This document shows, piece by piece, positions 38,985 through 50,735 of a stretch of 64,000 bases of DNA; the stretch's first letter is position 1, and the number at the start of each line of letters is the position of its first letter. The translations under genes were made by a program, and so were the position numbers. Source of the stretch: Arctopsyche grandis. Taxonomy: Eukaryota > Arthropoda > Insecta > Trichoptera > Hydropsychidae. Below the pieces are notes generated by a model, which made no database searches, was not told where the DNA came from, and was given only the letters and a program-made list of their open reading frames with translations. Where the stretch lies: the NCBI RefSeq assembly GCF_051622035.1, contig NC_135361.1, positions 29,443,205 through 29,507,204 of the forward strand, given 5' to 3'.

Positions 38985-39990
38985 GCGAAAGTTCTACTTC
39001 CGGTTGCCGGATTTTGTTCAATTTTTTTTATTACTTAAAATAACTATAAATATACACACTGAATATCAATAAAATACAAGGTCAAAATAAAATAATGAAA
39101 TATCGTTTTAAAAAAAATACTACTTCCAGTTTACGAATTCTCACCAAAATCTTATGAACTCCAAGTTAGTATTTTGCAAAAAGAATACAAATATAAATTT
39201 AAGCTTGATACGGTCAGGGGTGTTGAAAAAATTGCGTCCTCCTAAGATTTTTAACTTTTCTCAGAGTAAAACATCCCACTTTCGGTTTATTAAATTCGGT
39301 GATTTATTTTTATTTTAATCACATTGATAGGAGGATTATACTTGAATTTTCTCGTGAAGAGCACACATGTTTAAGGGATCGAAAAAAATAGTGGAAGAAA
39401 AATCGAACAAGAGAAAACTGCCACTTCCGGTTGACGGGTGCTCACCAAATGTTATATAGAACTTGGCATTAAGTTTAAGCTTATAGATATGAAATCAGAT
39501 TTCAATGCACCGAAAAATCTGCAAGAAAAACATAAATAACTCGATCCTCTTGAGTAAAAGTACTACTTCCGGTTGAAGTGTAAATATTCGAGAAAACGAG
39601 AATTACGTTTAAAGCTGCCGTTCTGTTAATCTGGCGATTTTAGAGCGGATGCACCAAACCCACAATTTTTATTACATATAAAATAAATTAGTCTGATTCG
39701 GTTAGCGGTTTGGGAGATAATTGAATTCAAAAACTTATAAAAAAGAGGACACCTACAATTAGGTACCATTTCCAGTCAACTTTAATTTAAAAAAAAATCG
39801 TTTCGATAATAATTTCCATAACCGATACTAAGTTTCAGTTCGATAGGACTAACGGTGTTAATTCACTAAACACACACACACATGCATTTTTTCTAGATGA
39901 TGAAAGCATGATCAGTGATCGATTCTGAGTTCGAATCAGTCAAAATCTCGAATTCGAATTTTCGTATGATTACAAAACTTCAAATATTTT
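38985..39990 (+). repeat. Family D repeat: diverged units with 'acttccggttgacgg' every 120-150 bp (+)
   Basis: CTTCCGGTT-type words occur near 39000, 39120, 39278, 39420, 39565 and 39770, each with a following AT-rich block ending in a variant of 'aatttcg..cgata'. The 3' part carries (CA)n and TTTTTTCTAGATGATGAAAG. The family is found inverted at 35.25-36.0 and 29.9-30.06 kb. Confidence 0.6.
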
Positions 39991-41040
39991 TTCTACGTAC
40001 ATAGATAAAGTAAAAATTGTTAATGAAATAATGGTTAAAGAATATTGATTTACTGTTTCATCGAAAAAAATCATATTCGATTTTATTATATTATATTAGA
40101 AATATAATTAATATGAATTATATGAAAAACTTCTAAAACAAATCTATTCGTATCATTTTCCTGAGCATATGCTTATAATATACTCGGTTTAACCATAGGA
40201 TTAAATGAAACATTAGAAACACTAAAAATGATTTATGTATGCTTGATAGCAAATTAAAAATGAATTTTTGGCTTTATAAGTAGTATTCATATACTTTTGT
40301 AGGATGAATTCTGATTGTGAGATTAATTCTGACAAGCTTTTATACGCTTTAAAAACGTTCAATTTTAACTTGAAATTTATTTACTGCCATATGTGTGTTT
40401 AGTTTATATACATATGTATGTACTCAACAAAAATTCCAGATTAATAGATTAAGTCAGGAGCCGTGAGATTAAACTTGCAAAAGCCTCTTAGCATAGATCT
40501 ATTATAGCCTATTTTATAGATTCGCGGGTTGAGCGAGCTCGGTGCGGACGTGCGTTTGTGTGTTGTTCCGATAAGTATGTAGAATTTTGTGTTAAATTGG
40601 AGCTAAAGAGGAGGTGCTGGGATGAGTATTTAGCTCTTCTGGCGCCTCGCAAGTTAGTACATATTCAGAATCATTACCTATGCTTGATTTAATTTTTTTT
40701 TTTTAAATGGAATTTAAATTTTAATTTTTTTCATATTTACATAATTACCCACATAATTTCGATCACATTTCTTTTGATAATAATTTATTATTAACGTCGA
40801 TTGATTTATAAATGATAGTATTGATAATGTTTAACGTTGAATTATTTCATATTTAATATTGAGTGTTGAATGGTTTATATTTCAATGTTGAATTATTTCA
40901 TAATTGATTATTTAATATTGAGTGTGAATTTTATTTAATGTTGATAATTTAATATATTGGATACTTGTACTCAACGTTAACGTTATTGTTTGGTACTAAT
41001 TTCATAAATATTATGATTGTGAATAAACTGTCTATATATG
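39991..41040. other. AT-rich intergenic DNA
   Basis: At 40840-40985 a short motif (TTGAATTATTTCATA / ATTTAATATTGAGTGT) is repeated several times. GAGCGAGCTCGGTGCGGACG at about 40535 is GC-rich. No gene is seen. Confidence 0.4.
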
Positions 41041-41450
41041 TAAATATATCATAAATGGAAACACACGTCCGTCCGCACGGAGTAATTAATAAGCTCAGAG
41101 CAGAGCTCCATGCAACCGCTCAGGTCCCCAAGTTGCAAATAGGGGAACGACTCTTGTAGTCAACTGCCATGGCGACATGGTGGTCCTGGACAAGGAGCGC
41201 TGAGATAAGAGTGGTGATGAGTGAATCCGTGGTAAGTTTCACTCTATAAAATGTCACACAACACTATGACGGTCTCAGGTCAGCGGCGAGTAAGTGCCGC
41301 CACTTAACAAAAGCACAACCCGGTTTTGAAAGGTACCGTAACACCTTTCATAGAGAAGGAAACTCCATAAAAAATTCCCTGGCAGTGGGCAGCAGCTCTG
41401 TCAGTACCATCGACGGCGGAAGTATATGCAATATACTAAAACGGCAAAAT

Positions 41451-44400
41451 ATGGAAGATTCAAAGCGACGTGGCAGCCACTCTATCGGTTTGAATTCTGC
41501 GGAGCAGAAGGTTTGGGGAAAACTACTGTGCTCTCATATCCCTAGTATAACCACCATGAAGAGAAAACCTAAAACCACGGCCCCGAGTCTCCGGCGTCCC
41601 TTCAATGGGACAGGGGTGCTAAGAATCCCCGGACTCAAAGTGGTGAACATACGAAAAATTGGTACATGGAACGTTAGGACCATGTATCAAGCAGGTAAAA
41701 TTGAAAATCTGCAAATAGAAATGAAAAAAAACCAAATACAGATGCTCGGCATAAGCGAAGCTAGATGGCCTGGAGCAGGAAAAACGATGCATTGCAATGG
41801 ATATACGACTTACTACTCGGGATCGCTTGACGGCACTCATAAGAATGGTGTTGCTGTGATTCTGGAAGACGACATCAGTAAAAGTGTGAGAAACTTTATT
41901 CCGTTATCTGAACGAGTCATGATGATACAATTAGCAGGAAAACCTATAAATGTTAACATAATACAAGTGTATGCCCCCACTTTCGATAAAGAAGAAAATG
42001 AGATTGAAGAATTTTATCAACAAATCAAAGAATTGATGACATATACGAAAAAACATGATGTTAACATTATAATGGGAGATTTCAACGCCAAAGTTGGAGA
42101 CGATGAAACAATGGGTATAACTAGTCGCTTCGGACTTGGAGAAAGAAATGAGAGAGGAGACAGACTAGTTCAGTTTTGCCAGGAAGAGCAGTATGTTATC
42201 TTGAATACTTTCTTTAAGCTACCTAAAAGAAGATTATACACATGGAAATCCCCAATGGACTGTCCTGATAATATTGTGCGAAACCAAATTGACTTTATTT
42301 TGATAAACAGTAGATTTAAAAATAGTATAAAATCGGTGAAAACCTACCCTGGTGCAGACGTGGCATCCGATCATAATCTACTTTGTGGGAAATTGAAGAT
42401 AAGACTGAAAAAGATTTTAAGAGCATCAAAACCTAAACCAAGATTGGATTTAGAGCTGCTTAAAAATCTTACGATCCACGAACAATTTACAAAAGATCTC
42501 AATAAAAATTTTAAACAAAAATGTATTGAAGAAAATAGTAATGTAAACTTAAAGTGGGAAGGTATGAAATCAGCAATGACCCAATCTGGGAAAAAGTTTC
42601 TTGAAACAAATCAAATAATTAATAAAAAACAACCTTGGATGACGGATGAAATTATACATTTAATGGAAGAACGTAGAAAACACAAACATAATAATACAAC
42701 ACAATATAAAAATATTTACCGCCAAATTCAAAGGAAAATTAAAGAAATCAAAGAAAAATGGATGGAAAATAAGTGTAATGAAATTGAAAAATTACAAGAA
42801 AAACACGACGAATTTAACGTACATAAAAAACTAAAAGAAGCAACAGGATCATTCAGAAAAAAAGATTTCATACTCCTTAGGAATAAAAATGGAAAAATCA
42901 TTTTAAATATGGATGAGAAGAAATCAGAATGGACCGAGTACACAAAATTGCTCTTTAAAGACAATAGAGAAACCGTAGGGCATATTGAAGAACCAGAAAC
43001 GGGACCATATATATTGAAATCCGAAGTGGAACATGCTATAAAACTAGCAAAGAGTCGGAAAGCTACTGGACCGGATCTGATTCCTGCCGAATTTCTCAAG
43101 TTATTGGACGACGATAACATAGAAGATCTAACAAAACTCTTCAATAAAATATATTTATCAGGCGAAGTACCTAGCGATTGGTTACAATCCATATTTATCC
43201 CATTGCCCAAAAAGAGTAACGCGAGGACGTGTAGCGACTTCAGAATAATTAGCCTAATGAGTCACACATTGAAGATCCTACTAAAGATAATACAGGGCAG
43301 AATTTACTCACGGTGTGAAGAGGCGATTAGCAGAGAGCAGTTTGGGTTCAGACAAGGCTTGGGTACCCGAGAGGCCCTTTTCTGTATGAAAACACTACTC
43401 CAAAGATGCAGAGAAGTCCGTAAACCTGTGTACATCTGCTTTATAGACTTTGAAAAGGCCTTTGACCGTGTCCAACACGCTCGCCTGATGGAAACATTAA
43501 AAAATATTGGCCTGGATGACAGAGATGTCAGATTGCTACGAAATATTTATTGGAATCAGACTGCAGTAGTACGTGTCGATGATCAATTCACTGATGAGAT
43601 TCCTATAGAACGGGGCGTCAGGCAAGGATGCATCCTATCACCTACTCTTTTTAACACCTACACCGAATCCATCTTCCACGATGCTCTCCAAGAGGCGGAG
43701 GGCATCAAGGTGGGCGGCGAGACGATCACCAATATAAGATATGCTGATGACACGGCACTAGTCGCTGAAAATTTAGCAGACCTGCAAAGATCTCTAGACC
43801 GTGTACATCAAGAAAGCAATCGAAGAGGTCTGCGCATAAATCTAAAGAAGACAAAATTTATGATAGTAGATAGAATGCAAACAGACACCGGGAATCTAAC
43901 CTTGGATGGAGAGGTGATAGAAAGAGTAAAAAGATTCAAATACCTGGGTACCTGGCTGAATGAAGAGATGGACCCAGATGAAGATTTAAGAATCCGCATC
44001 GAGATGGCTAGAACAGCATTTGTAAAAATGAAGGCGGCGCTTACAAACAAGCATCTCAATCTTCATACGCGGTTGAGATTCGCGAAGAGCTACGTCTGGA
44101 CAGTATTACTACACGGATGTGAGACGTGGACTCTGAAAACCAAGATGATCAGCCGCATTGAAGCTTTTGAGATGTGGGTCTATAGGCGTATGCTGAAGAT
44201 TCCGTGGACCAAAAAGATATCAAACGAAGCTGTCCTCGGCATGATGGGGAGAGACAGGGAACTTGTTTCTGTCATTAAGCGGAGAAAGATGGAGTACCTC
44301 GGACACATGATACGGGGTCCAAAATACGAATTTCTCCGTTTGATAACCATGGGGAAAATAGAAGGAAAAAAATGGATTGGCAGGAAAAAGTTATCTTGGC

Positions 44401-44528
44401 TTCGAAACATGCGCATGTGGACCGATATGAGCGCCGAAGATCTGTTCCGAGCCGCTGAAGACCGATGCGGATATATTCAAATAATCGACGAGGTGGTCGC
44501 CAACATCCGGATGCGGACAAGGCATTAA
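41451..44528 (+). CDS. RTE-type endonuclease-reverse transcriptase, 1025 aa, uninterrupted
   Basis: One protein carries the apurinic-like endonuclease and the reverse transcriptase needed for target-primed retrotransposition. Endonuclease motifs: IGTWNVRTMYQAG near residue 70, ISEARWPG, VYAPT, GDFNAKVGDDE near 208 and SDHNLL near 306. RT blocks: GPDLIPAEFLK, FRIISLMSHTLKI, QFGFRQGLGTREA near 630, FIDFEKAFDRV, GVRQGCILSPTLF and YADDTALVAE near 764. A C-terminal region with LHGCETWTL and GHMIRGPKYE follows. All catalytic motifs look intact and there are no stops, so the copy may be recent and competent. Databases often label such host-genome copies 'craniofacial development protein 2-like'. Minus-strand frames inside are shadows. 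Confidence 0.93.
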   Translation: MEDSKRRGSHSIGLNSAEQKVWGKLLCSHIPSITTMKRKPKTTAPSLRRPFNGTGVLRIPGLKVVNIRKIGTWNVRTMYQAGKIENLQIEMKKNQIQMLGISEARWPGAGKTMHCNGYTTYYSGSLDGTHKNGVAVILEDDISKSVRNFIPLSERVMMIQLAGKPINVNIIQVYAPTFDKEENEIEEFYQQIKELMTYTKKHDVNIIMGDFNAKVGDDETMGITSRFGLGERNERGDRLVQFCQEEQYVILNTFFKLPKRRLYTWKSPMDCPDNIVRNQIDFILINSRFKNSIKSVKTYPGADVASDHNLLCGKLKIRLKKILRASKPKPRLDLELLKNLTIHEQFTKDLNKNFKQKCIEENSNVNLKWEGMKSAMTQSGKKFLETNQIINKKQPWMTDEIIHLMEERRKHKHNNTTQYKNIYRQIQRKIKEIKEKWMENKCNEIEKLQEKHDEFNVHKKLKEATGSFRKKDFILLRNKNGKIILNMDEKKSEWTEYTKLLFKDNRETVGHIEEPETGPYILKSEVEHAIKLAKSRKATGPDLIPAEFLKLLDDDNIEDLTKLFNKIYLSGEVPSDWLQSIFIPLPKKSNARTCSDFRIISLMSHTLKILLKIIQGRIYSRCEEAISREQFGFRQGLGTREALFCMKTLLQRCREVRKPVYICFIDFEKAFDRVQHARLMETLKNIGLDDRDVRLLRNIYWNQTAVVRVDDQFTDEIPIERGVRQGCILSPTLFNTYTESIFHDALQEAEGIKVGGETITNIRYADDTALVAENLADLQRSLDRVHQESNRRGLRINLKKTKFMIVDRMQTDTGNLTLDGEVIERVKRFKYLGTWLNEEMDPDEDLRIRIEMARTAFVKMKAALTNKHLNLHTRLRFAKSYVWTVLLHGCETWTLKTKMISRIEAFEMWVYRRMLKIPWTKKISNEAVLGMMGRDRELVSVIKRRKMEYLGHMIRGPKYEFLRLITMGKIEGKKWIGRKKLSWLRNMRMWTDMSAEDLFRAAEDRCGYIQIIDEVVANIRMRTRH

Positions 44529-44529
44529 C

Positions 44530-44538
44530 AAGAAGAAG
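44530..44538. repeat. 9-bp target duplication, left copy
   Basis: AAGAAGAAG here and at 48962-48970 directly bracket the two ends of the 4.4-kb element. Confidence 0.6.
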
Positions 44539-44559
44539 GGTTACACGACAATTGGTGCA

Positions 44560-44665
44560 AGTCCAAAATGTTCAACGACAAAATGTACCCGAAAATTAGT
44601 GCACTGACAAAATGTACCCGCGACAAAATGTACCCGCGACAAAATGTTCAAAAATGTTCAAAATG
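44560..44665 (+). repeat. Left TIR word array (GCGACAAAATGTACCC variants)
   Basis: CGACAAAATGTACCC occurs at about 44575, 44608, 44624 and, as CGACAAAATGTTC, 44638. It is followed by AAAATGTTCA three times. It may be an array of protein-binding sites. Confidence 0.75.
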
Positions 44666-45170
44666 TTCAACCGTATCCAATATTTACGTATTTAAATTGA
44701 AAAAAAAACTTTCCGAGCGTATGAACTCCAGATTACATTGCATTAGTTTATATGGCAGGGCTTCTCAACCGTCTCCAAAATTTACTTTATTTCAAATGAA
44801 TAATTTACTTTTTATCGTACACATCGCGGGCGTTATTAAATTAGTATAAATGACAGGGGTTCTCAACCGTATCCAATATTTACGTATTTAAATTGAAAAA
44901 AAAAACTTTCCGAGCGTATGAACTCCAGATTACATTGCATTAGTTTATATGGCAGGGCTTCTCAACCGTCTCCAAAATTTACTTTATTTCAAATGAATAA
45001 TTTACTTTTTATCGTACACATCGCGGGCGTTATTAAATTAGTATAAATGTCAGGGGTTCTCAACCGTATCCAATATTTTCTTATTTAAATTGAAAAAAAA
45101 AACTTTCTGAGCGTATGAACTGCAGATTACATTGCATTAGTTTATATGGCAGGGCTTCTCAACCGTAATA
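44665..45170 (+). repeat. Tandem array of two alternating blocks of about 97 bp
   Basis: Block A (TATCCAATATTTACGTATTT...TTTATATGGCAGGGCTTCT) and block B (TCTCCAAAATTTACTTTATT...AAATGACAGGGGTTCT) alternate A-B-A-B-A. Each block ends in CAGGG(G/C)TTCTCAACCGT, which resembles a hAT terminal repeat. The same blocks occur inverted at 48195-48790. Confidence 0.85.
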
Positions 45171-48100
45171 TAAAATCTTATAATGAAAATAAATAAATAA
45201 AAGCCAAAATTACAAATCTTTTCTTCATATGAAATAAGTTGTATTCAGTTGAAAACAAAACAAAAATCATTTAAACATAATATGAGCATACAAAATAGAT
45301 AAAGAAAAAAGATCATCATTTGACATGTATTTTTAAAATCATTTTTAAATTTATTACTTAATTTTGTAATAATATTTATTTTAATAAATAAACAATATTC
45401 AATTAAAATAATACATCATTAATTGTAAGATTAAAAGTGATCTGCTCTCAAATAATGGAATCATCATAGTTCGAACTGTTGAAATGCACATGTCATTAAA
45501 TTTAAAACATTAAAACACAAAATTTATCAATTTTCAGATTAAACACAAAATTTATCAAATAATTGTTAAATTAAAAATTTAAAATACCTAACATCAGTGA
45601 CAAATTTAGTTATAATATAATTGCTTATCAACAGCTACCGCTGCATAAAAAATATTGATGTCATTTAAAAAATTTGAGTATATTATGACTTAATTTATAC
45701 ATTCTTAAATAATAAGAAATAAATAAGCAAAAAGTTGTGCATTTGATGGAATATCGATAATAAGAGGAAGCTTTTATAAAAAAAAGATACAAAAAATGTA
45801 CTAAAAGGAAATAAAAATATTGTATATAATATTAAAAAATCCATAATTAGTAAGATTAAAAAATGGTATGACAGTATTTAAATAATGTAGATACATACAT
45901 ACATATGTACATTAAAAGGAATTTAATATTTTTCATATTAAATAAGTTAAGTTTAGTTTTAAAATACAAGGATTTAAAATTAATAACTAAATATAATATA
46001 CATAAGTATGTGACTAGATATATAAACTAGAACCCTGTTCGCCCTTGACTTGACTGCTGCGAGAAAAATATCCTGTGTACGCACCTGAAAATGAATGTTA
46101 TATATTATTTTATATACAAAATTTTAACGAAATAATATTTTAGAATAAAAACTAACGAGTGTTAGAACGAGATTCTGCTCACAATATTTGGAATACAAAA
46201 TTTTATGTGAAATTTTAGTCAAAATATTTTTTAATTGTACTCGAAAAACAATGTTTATATCAATCAAAGTGCCAGGGTGGCGATTTGATTTAAAAGTTAT
46301 ATTATTAAAATTTCTAGTCATAACAATAAAACAATAACAACAAAATATTTCTTAACAATAACAATAAAACTTGACTCTTTGATGTTTTCGAGAAAGTTAC
46401 AACCAACAGCCGCAATATTTCCGGGTAAGTTTAAGAAATAAATACTCATTTGAAACGACATATGCCATTCATAAATAAACAGACAAAGCTGTTTTTTGCG
46501 TAAAGGGCTGTAGTGCACACAATATTGACTGTGACTAATTACTACTTTTTATGTACGTACGTATCTTAGGGTTGCCATAATTGTCGGACCACCGAAGGGG
46601 ACTTCCCCCCCCCCAAAAAAAAAAACACTCATAGCTTTCATAGCTTTATACACTCGAAATTCATAGCTTTGTTATAAAAAATTGTGCAATCTTATAAAAC
46701 AATGCATCTGTACCAAATCTAAAATCAAACAATATAGATTAATAGGCGATTAAATTTAATAAAACCAAATAGAACCTTACCTTAACATTTTAATTCATAC
46801 GTTCTTCTCTCGCCTTTACTCTTCTTTGAATTGGGCGACTTCATGTTTTCGTTTTTTGGAGCAGCTCTTTTTCCCCTTTTATATAATTATATAGTTCAAT
46901 GCACGACATTTTATAATACATACACTTTTTTATAACACGCTTTTCACTGTGTCAATATAATGCGAATTGCGCTCATCTGTTCAGTGAGCTTTATGTAATT
47001 AATGAGAACACACGTTCAACATAGGCATTTTGCGGTGGGATGGTGAACAAGTATTGTTAACTTGATAACCTTATTAGAACTTTATAATACCAGAGAAATT
47101 ATAAATTTATTACATAGATATATGTATATTTTTCTATAATAAATGTGATCGAGCTTATCAACTGTGAATAGCTAAAAATTATTATTCTAATGCTACAAAC
47201 CGAAGTTGAAGAGGACATTGAAGAGATTTCGAACCCACCATTTGCCTATTGTCCTAGGGTTTTACGCAAAGAAAAAAATGCATTCAATAGCCTCTAACAT
47301 GAGGGTAGTAAAATTTTATAACCCATTTGTCTTTTTACATATTTTCGTCCATTTGTGTAGACAATTCATCTGTCAATCATAGAACTAATTTCAAAATATA
47401 TTATTGTTTTGCCATCTCTATTCAACGCGCGTGATTTTTTTTACATTTACATTTTAATTGCATTTTACATCAATCGTGTGTCTTTTACATGTCAAAATGA
47501 AATTTTGTATGCAACTCTTACGCATAATAATTAGTTGTAAATGATGCAATATTAATGTGAAACATAAAGGAGGTATGTAAAAATAATTTTAGCTGGGGAT
47601 TAAGGAACCCGTTGCCCAAAAAAAAAAGGTTGACTATTGTAAATTTCTAATGTCTGCCTTTTTTACATACCTCCTTTTTTCTCCAATACAATGTCCGATT
47701 CATACATTTGTTTTTTGTTAAACACTAAGTAAAATCTCTCCATCATAAATCCTAATAGTCGTAATTCGAGACTTGATTGTAAAATAATACATTAAATTTA
47801 TCTAAATTAATATTTGATATTCTTGCCTTATAATTGTATAATGAAATATTAAGTTTAAAAAAAACTTTCATTTTACATATAGCTTGCGAATGTACACTAG
47901 AAGACTTATTTGCAGAAGAAATAAAATAATTGCATTTTTAAACAAAATTTTGGAAAAAACTTATGTGAATTTGATTTAGAGACGCCGTAAAGGTCACATT
48001 CAATGTTAAAACTCGAAGTACACGTGACCGCTGGCTGGGAACTGTTTTATCAAAATAAAACGTGGCTATCAACGTTTATTTATTTATATATTATCTTAGC

Positions 48101-48194
48101 TATCAAGCTAATTTTAAAATTACTTAACTCTAAAATTTATAATTATCTTATATGTACTGTCCCTCACAGAGGTCTTCGGTGTTAAACTAATTCA
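45171..48194. other. Interior of the 4.4-kb element, AT-rich, no gene
   Basis: No frame has recognisable protein similarity. It includes poly-C/poly-A at 46605-46626, a CATAGCTTT repeat at 46630-46675, and inverted copies of the element F terminal word at 47565-47586 and 47660-47681. Confidence 0.55.
47561..47690. repeat. Short inverted pair of the element F terminal word
   Basis: GTGAAACATAAAGGAGGTATG at 47563-47583 and TTTTTTACATACCTCCTTTT at about 47659-47679 face each other about 75 bp apart. They match the outer ends of the element at 4109-6395. Confidence 0.6.
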
Positions 48195-48790
48195 ATGACA
48201 TACGCTTAAAAACTAAATTATTCATTTGAAATAAAGAAAATTTTGGAGACGGTTGAGAAGCCCTGCCATATAAACTAATGCAATGTAATCTGCAGTTCAT
48301 ACGCTCGCAAAGTTTTTTTTTTCAATTTAAATACGTAAATATTGGATACGGTTGAGAACCCCTGTCATTTATACTAATTTAATAACGCCCGCGATGTGTA
48401 CGATAAAAAGTAAATTATTCATTTGAAATAAAGAAAATTTTGGAGACGGTTGAGAAGCCCTGCCATATAAACTAATGCAATGTAATCTGCAGTTCATACG
48501 CTCGGAAAGTTTTTCTTTTCAATTTAAATACGTAAATATTGGATACGGTTGAGAACCCCTGACATTTATACTAATTCAATGACATCTTAAAATGATATTC
48601 AATGAGTCACAATGACATTCGCTTAAAATGTAATTGTTCAATTTAAATAAGTATATGTTGGTACGGTTGAGAACACCTTTAATTTATAATAATTTAATAA
48701 CATCCGCGATCTATACGATAAAAAGTACCATATACATCGATAAATATAATACAATAAAAAGTTACTTTTGCCATTAAAATAGGATAATTT
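48195..48790 (-). repeat. Right tandem array of the 4.4-kb element (inverted blocks)
   Basis: Blocks ending ACGGTTGAGAAGCCCTG and ACGGTTGAGAACCCCTG alternate, as the reverse of the array at 44665-45170. Confidence 0.85.
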
Positions 48791-48794
48791 AGGA

Positions 48795-48961
48795 TTTTTG
48801 AACATTTTGAACATTTTTGAACATTTTGTCGCGGGTACATTTTGTCGCGGGTACATTTTGTCGCGGGTACATTTTGTCGCGGGTACATTTTGTCAGTGCA
48901 CTAATTTTCGGGTACATTTTGTCGTTGAACATTTTGGCCTTGCACCAATTGTCGCGTCCCC
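48795..48961 (-). repeat. Right TIR word array
   Basis: GGGTACATTTTGTCGC occurs four times in a row at 48834-48890, one more than the corresponding words in the left arm. TTTTCGGGTACATTTTGTCG and the terminal CACCAATTGTCGCG follow. Confidence 0.8.
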
Positions 48962-48970
48962 AAGAAGAAG

Positions 48971-50735
48971 ATAGATGAGTAATTTTATAGATGAATAAAC
49001 CTTTCGAAAAAGTGTTTCCATATGTTTAAAAAAGAAGAACTGAGGATCAAATGGTAAAACTTAGTAAGGAAAGTTCGAAGATCGGAAGAATTAAAGGATA
49101 GTCTCTAGAATTGGCTGCTGTGAAAAAGAGCGAAGATGTTCAATTTCCAATCTGAGTGGAATAAAGGAATTTAATGGTAACTACATATATAAAAATGGGA
49201 AACATATATCGGCTACTTTTAGTTATGTCGATTTTACAAGAGAGCGAAATTGTAGAAATGGCTGATGGACGTTCAATAATTCCGGATAGTCCATAAAATC
49301 CGGTCGTTTTTCCGGTCGCACAAAGCTCGCAATTCGGCGAAAGGTCCAATCCTCGAAATCACGTACATGGTATTATAATATAAACTCGAGTTTACCGGAA
49401 AACACAACTCGGTCGTAAAATCGTCGTTACCGGGCGCTCGAATCCGGAACGATCCGGAAAAAATGTAAAAATAGAGTTCAATAAAACTTGTACTTATGTT
49501 AGAAATTTAAATTTCAATCTATTCGGTGGTTCAAGAGATAAAAACATCCAAAGAAATATTACAATAAGAGTATAAGAGAAGGTTCTATGTCCGGCTTAGC
49601 AAACATATTACATACAACGTAACGGATAAAATTTCACTTACATATTTGCATGCTTTTGTAAGATTAATGATGATCGAATTATCTTCAAACACATATTTTC
49701 CATACTGAATATACTAAATCGGTCGAAATCTCTAGGTACAATTTTCTCATGAACGGTACGTCTCCATAACTACGTTACATCGCACGGAATATAATCAGGG
49801 TCATCACATATTCACTACAGAAATTAAAGTTTTATTTTGATATAGATTTATTTACAATTTTAGTATATGTTGGTGATGAGCGTTGGTGGCCAATCCGTCT
49901 ATTTTCTCAGTTGGCGGATTATTTTTATCCACTTTTTTTTTATTTGTCTGTCCTTGGGAACTTTAAAATTAATGTGTAATGTAAAGTTTCAAAAACAATA
50001 TGTATAATATAAAAGCAACGATTTTTATATTAATTAAACTTAAATAATTGGTTATTAATATAATTGAGTATTCGGCGCCACCAAGAGAAATGTTTTTACA
50101 TTTATTTAAAAATAATTTTTACATTTCTCTGGTGCCAGCCCTGAAATTTTATGTAGAATGCGGGCGATCACCATGACACTTTTAAAAACTATCAAACTAC
50201 GATGTTAATTGAATAATATGTTACTTAAATGATCAATTTACTTATAAAAATGTATCCCATGTTGTTTATTGTGTGTTTTTGAATGCATTGTGTAATTTTT
50301 AACGATGCACTTGCCCATCTTGCGAGTAATATAAACAAACAGAGAAATTTTTATCGGACATATGTCGAGCACCAAGCATCAAATACGACTGATGCTAAAA
50401 TTATTTGAAAAGGTCTGTGGACATTCCTCACTTGACAACAATATGACGCCTAAAGCCACTTCTATTATTATAACACTAGTTAGTTATGCATGATAATACA
50501 TATATTTATCTCATTTACAAACTCTTTATCGATAATTAAATCAGTGACTCTCAATCTCTCAATTTAATTTTAATATAATGAAAAGTCAAAATTTATGAAA
50601 AAAACCTTTCTGAAAGTTTTTCTACTAAAAAACCAATAGTAAAATTAGCCATATCTGATTTGAACATATATTTTCATAGTTTAAATATATATTTTCTTAA
50701 TGACATTATATTATATAATACCATTTATTTATTTA
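48971..50735. other. Intergenic DNA with one foldback
   Basis: A less AT-rich part at about 49200-49460 (CCGGTCGTTTTTCCGGTCGC, ACCGGGCGCTCGAATCCGGA) repeats CCGG words and may be single-copy regulatory DNA. A foldback lies at 50075-50145. No gene is recognised. Confidence 0.4.
50075..50145. repeat. Short foldback (imperfect hairpin)
   Basis: GCCACCAAGAGAAATGTTTT and ACATTTCTCTGGTGCCAGCC pair over about 20 bp around an AT-rich loop. It could be a MITE relic or a hairpin RNA. Confidence 0.45.

Larger units (their letters stand above)
41045..44538 (+). mobile_element. RTE-type LINE, apparently full length with intact ORF
   Basis: A GC-richer 5' leader begins near 41045-41060 (ACACACGTCCGTCCGCACGG). 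The single long ORF ends at 44528 and is followed only by AACAAGAAGAAG. A very short 3' UTR with simple repeats fits RTE-type elements. The leader is open in the ORF frame for 66 bases before the ATG. Confidence 0.85.
44539..48961. mobile_element. 4.4-kb element with long, internally repetitive TIRs and 9-bp direct repeats (Mutator-like?)
   Basis: The left end reads GGTTACACGACAATTGGTGC. The right end in reverse complement reads GGGGACGCGACAATTGGTGC, so the two align base for base from the first nucleotide. Both continue through repeated words (GCGACAAAATGTACCC, AAAATGTTCA) and then tandem blocks. The flanks are AAGAAGAAG on both sides. Long TIRs with a 9-bp duplication are typical of Mutator-like elements, but no transposase is present, so this is inference. 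It sits at the 3' terminus of the RTE LINE. Confidence 0.75.

Noticed and set aside
42728..43210. 160-codon minus frame inside the RTE ORF
   Set aside because: It is a shadow of the RT coding strand.
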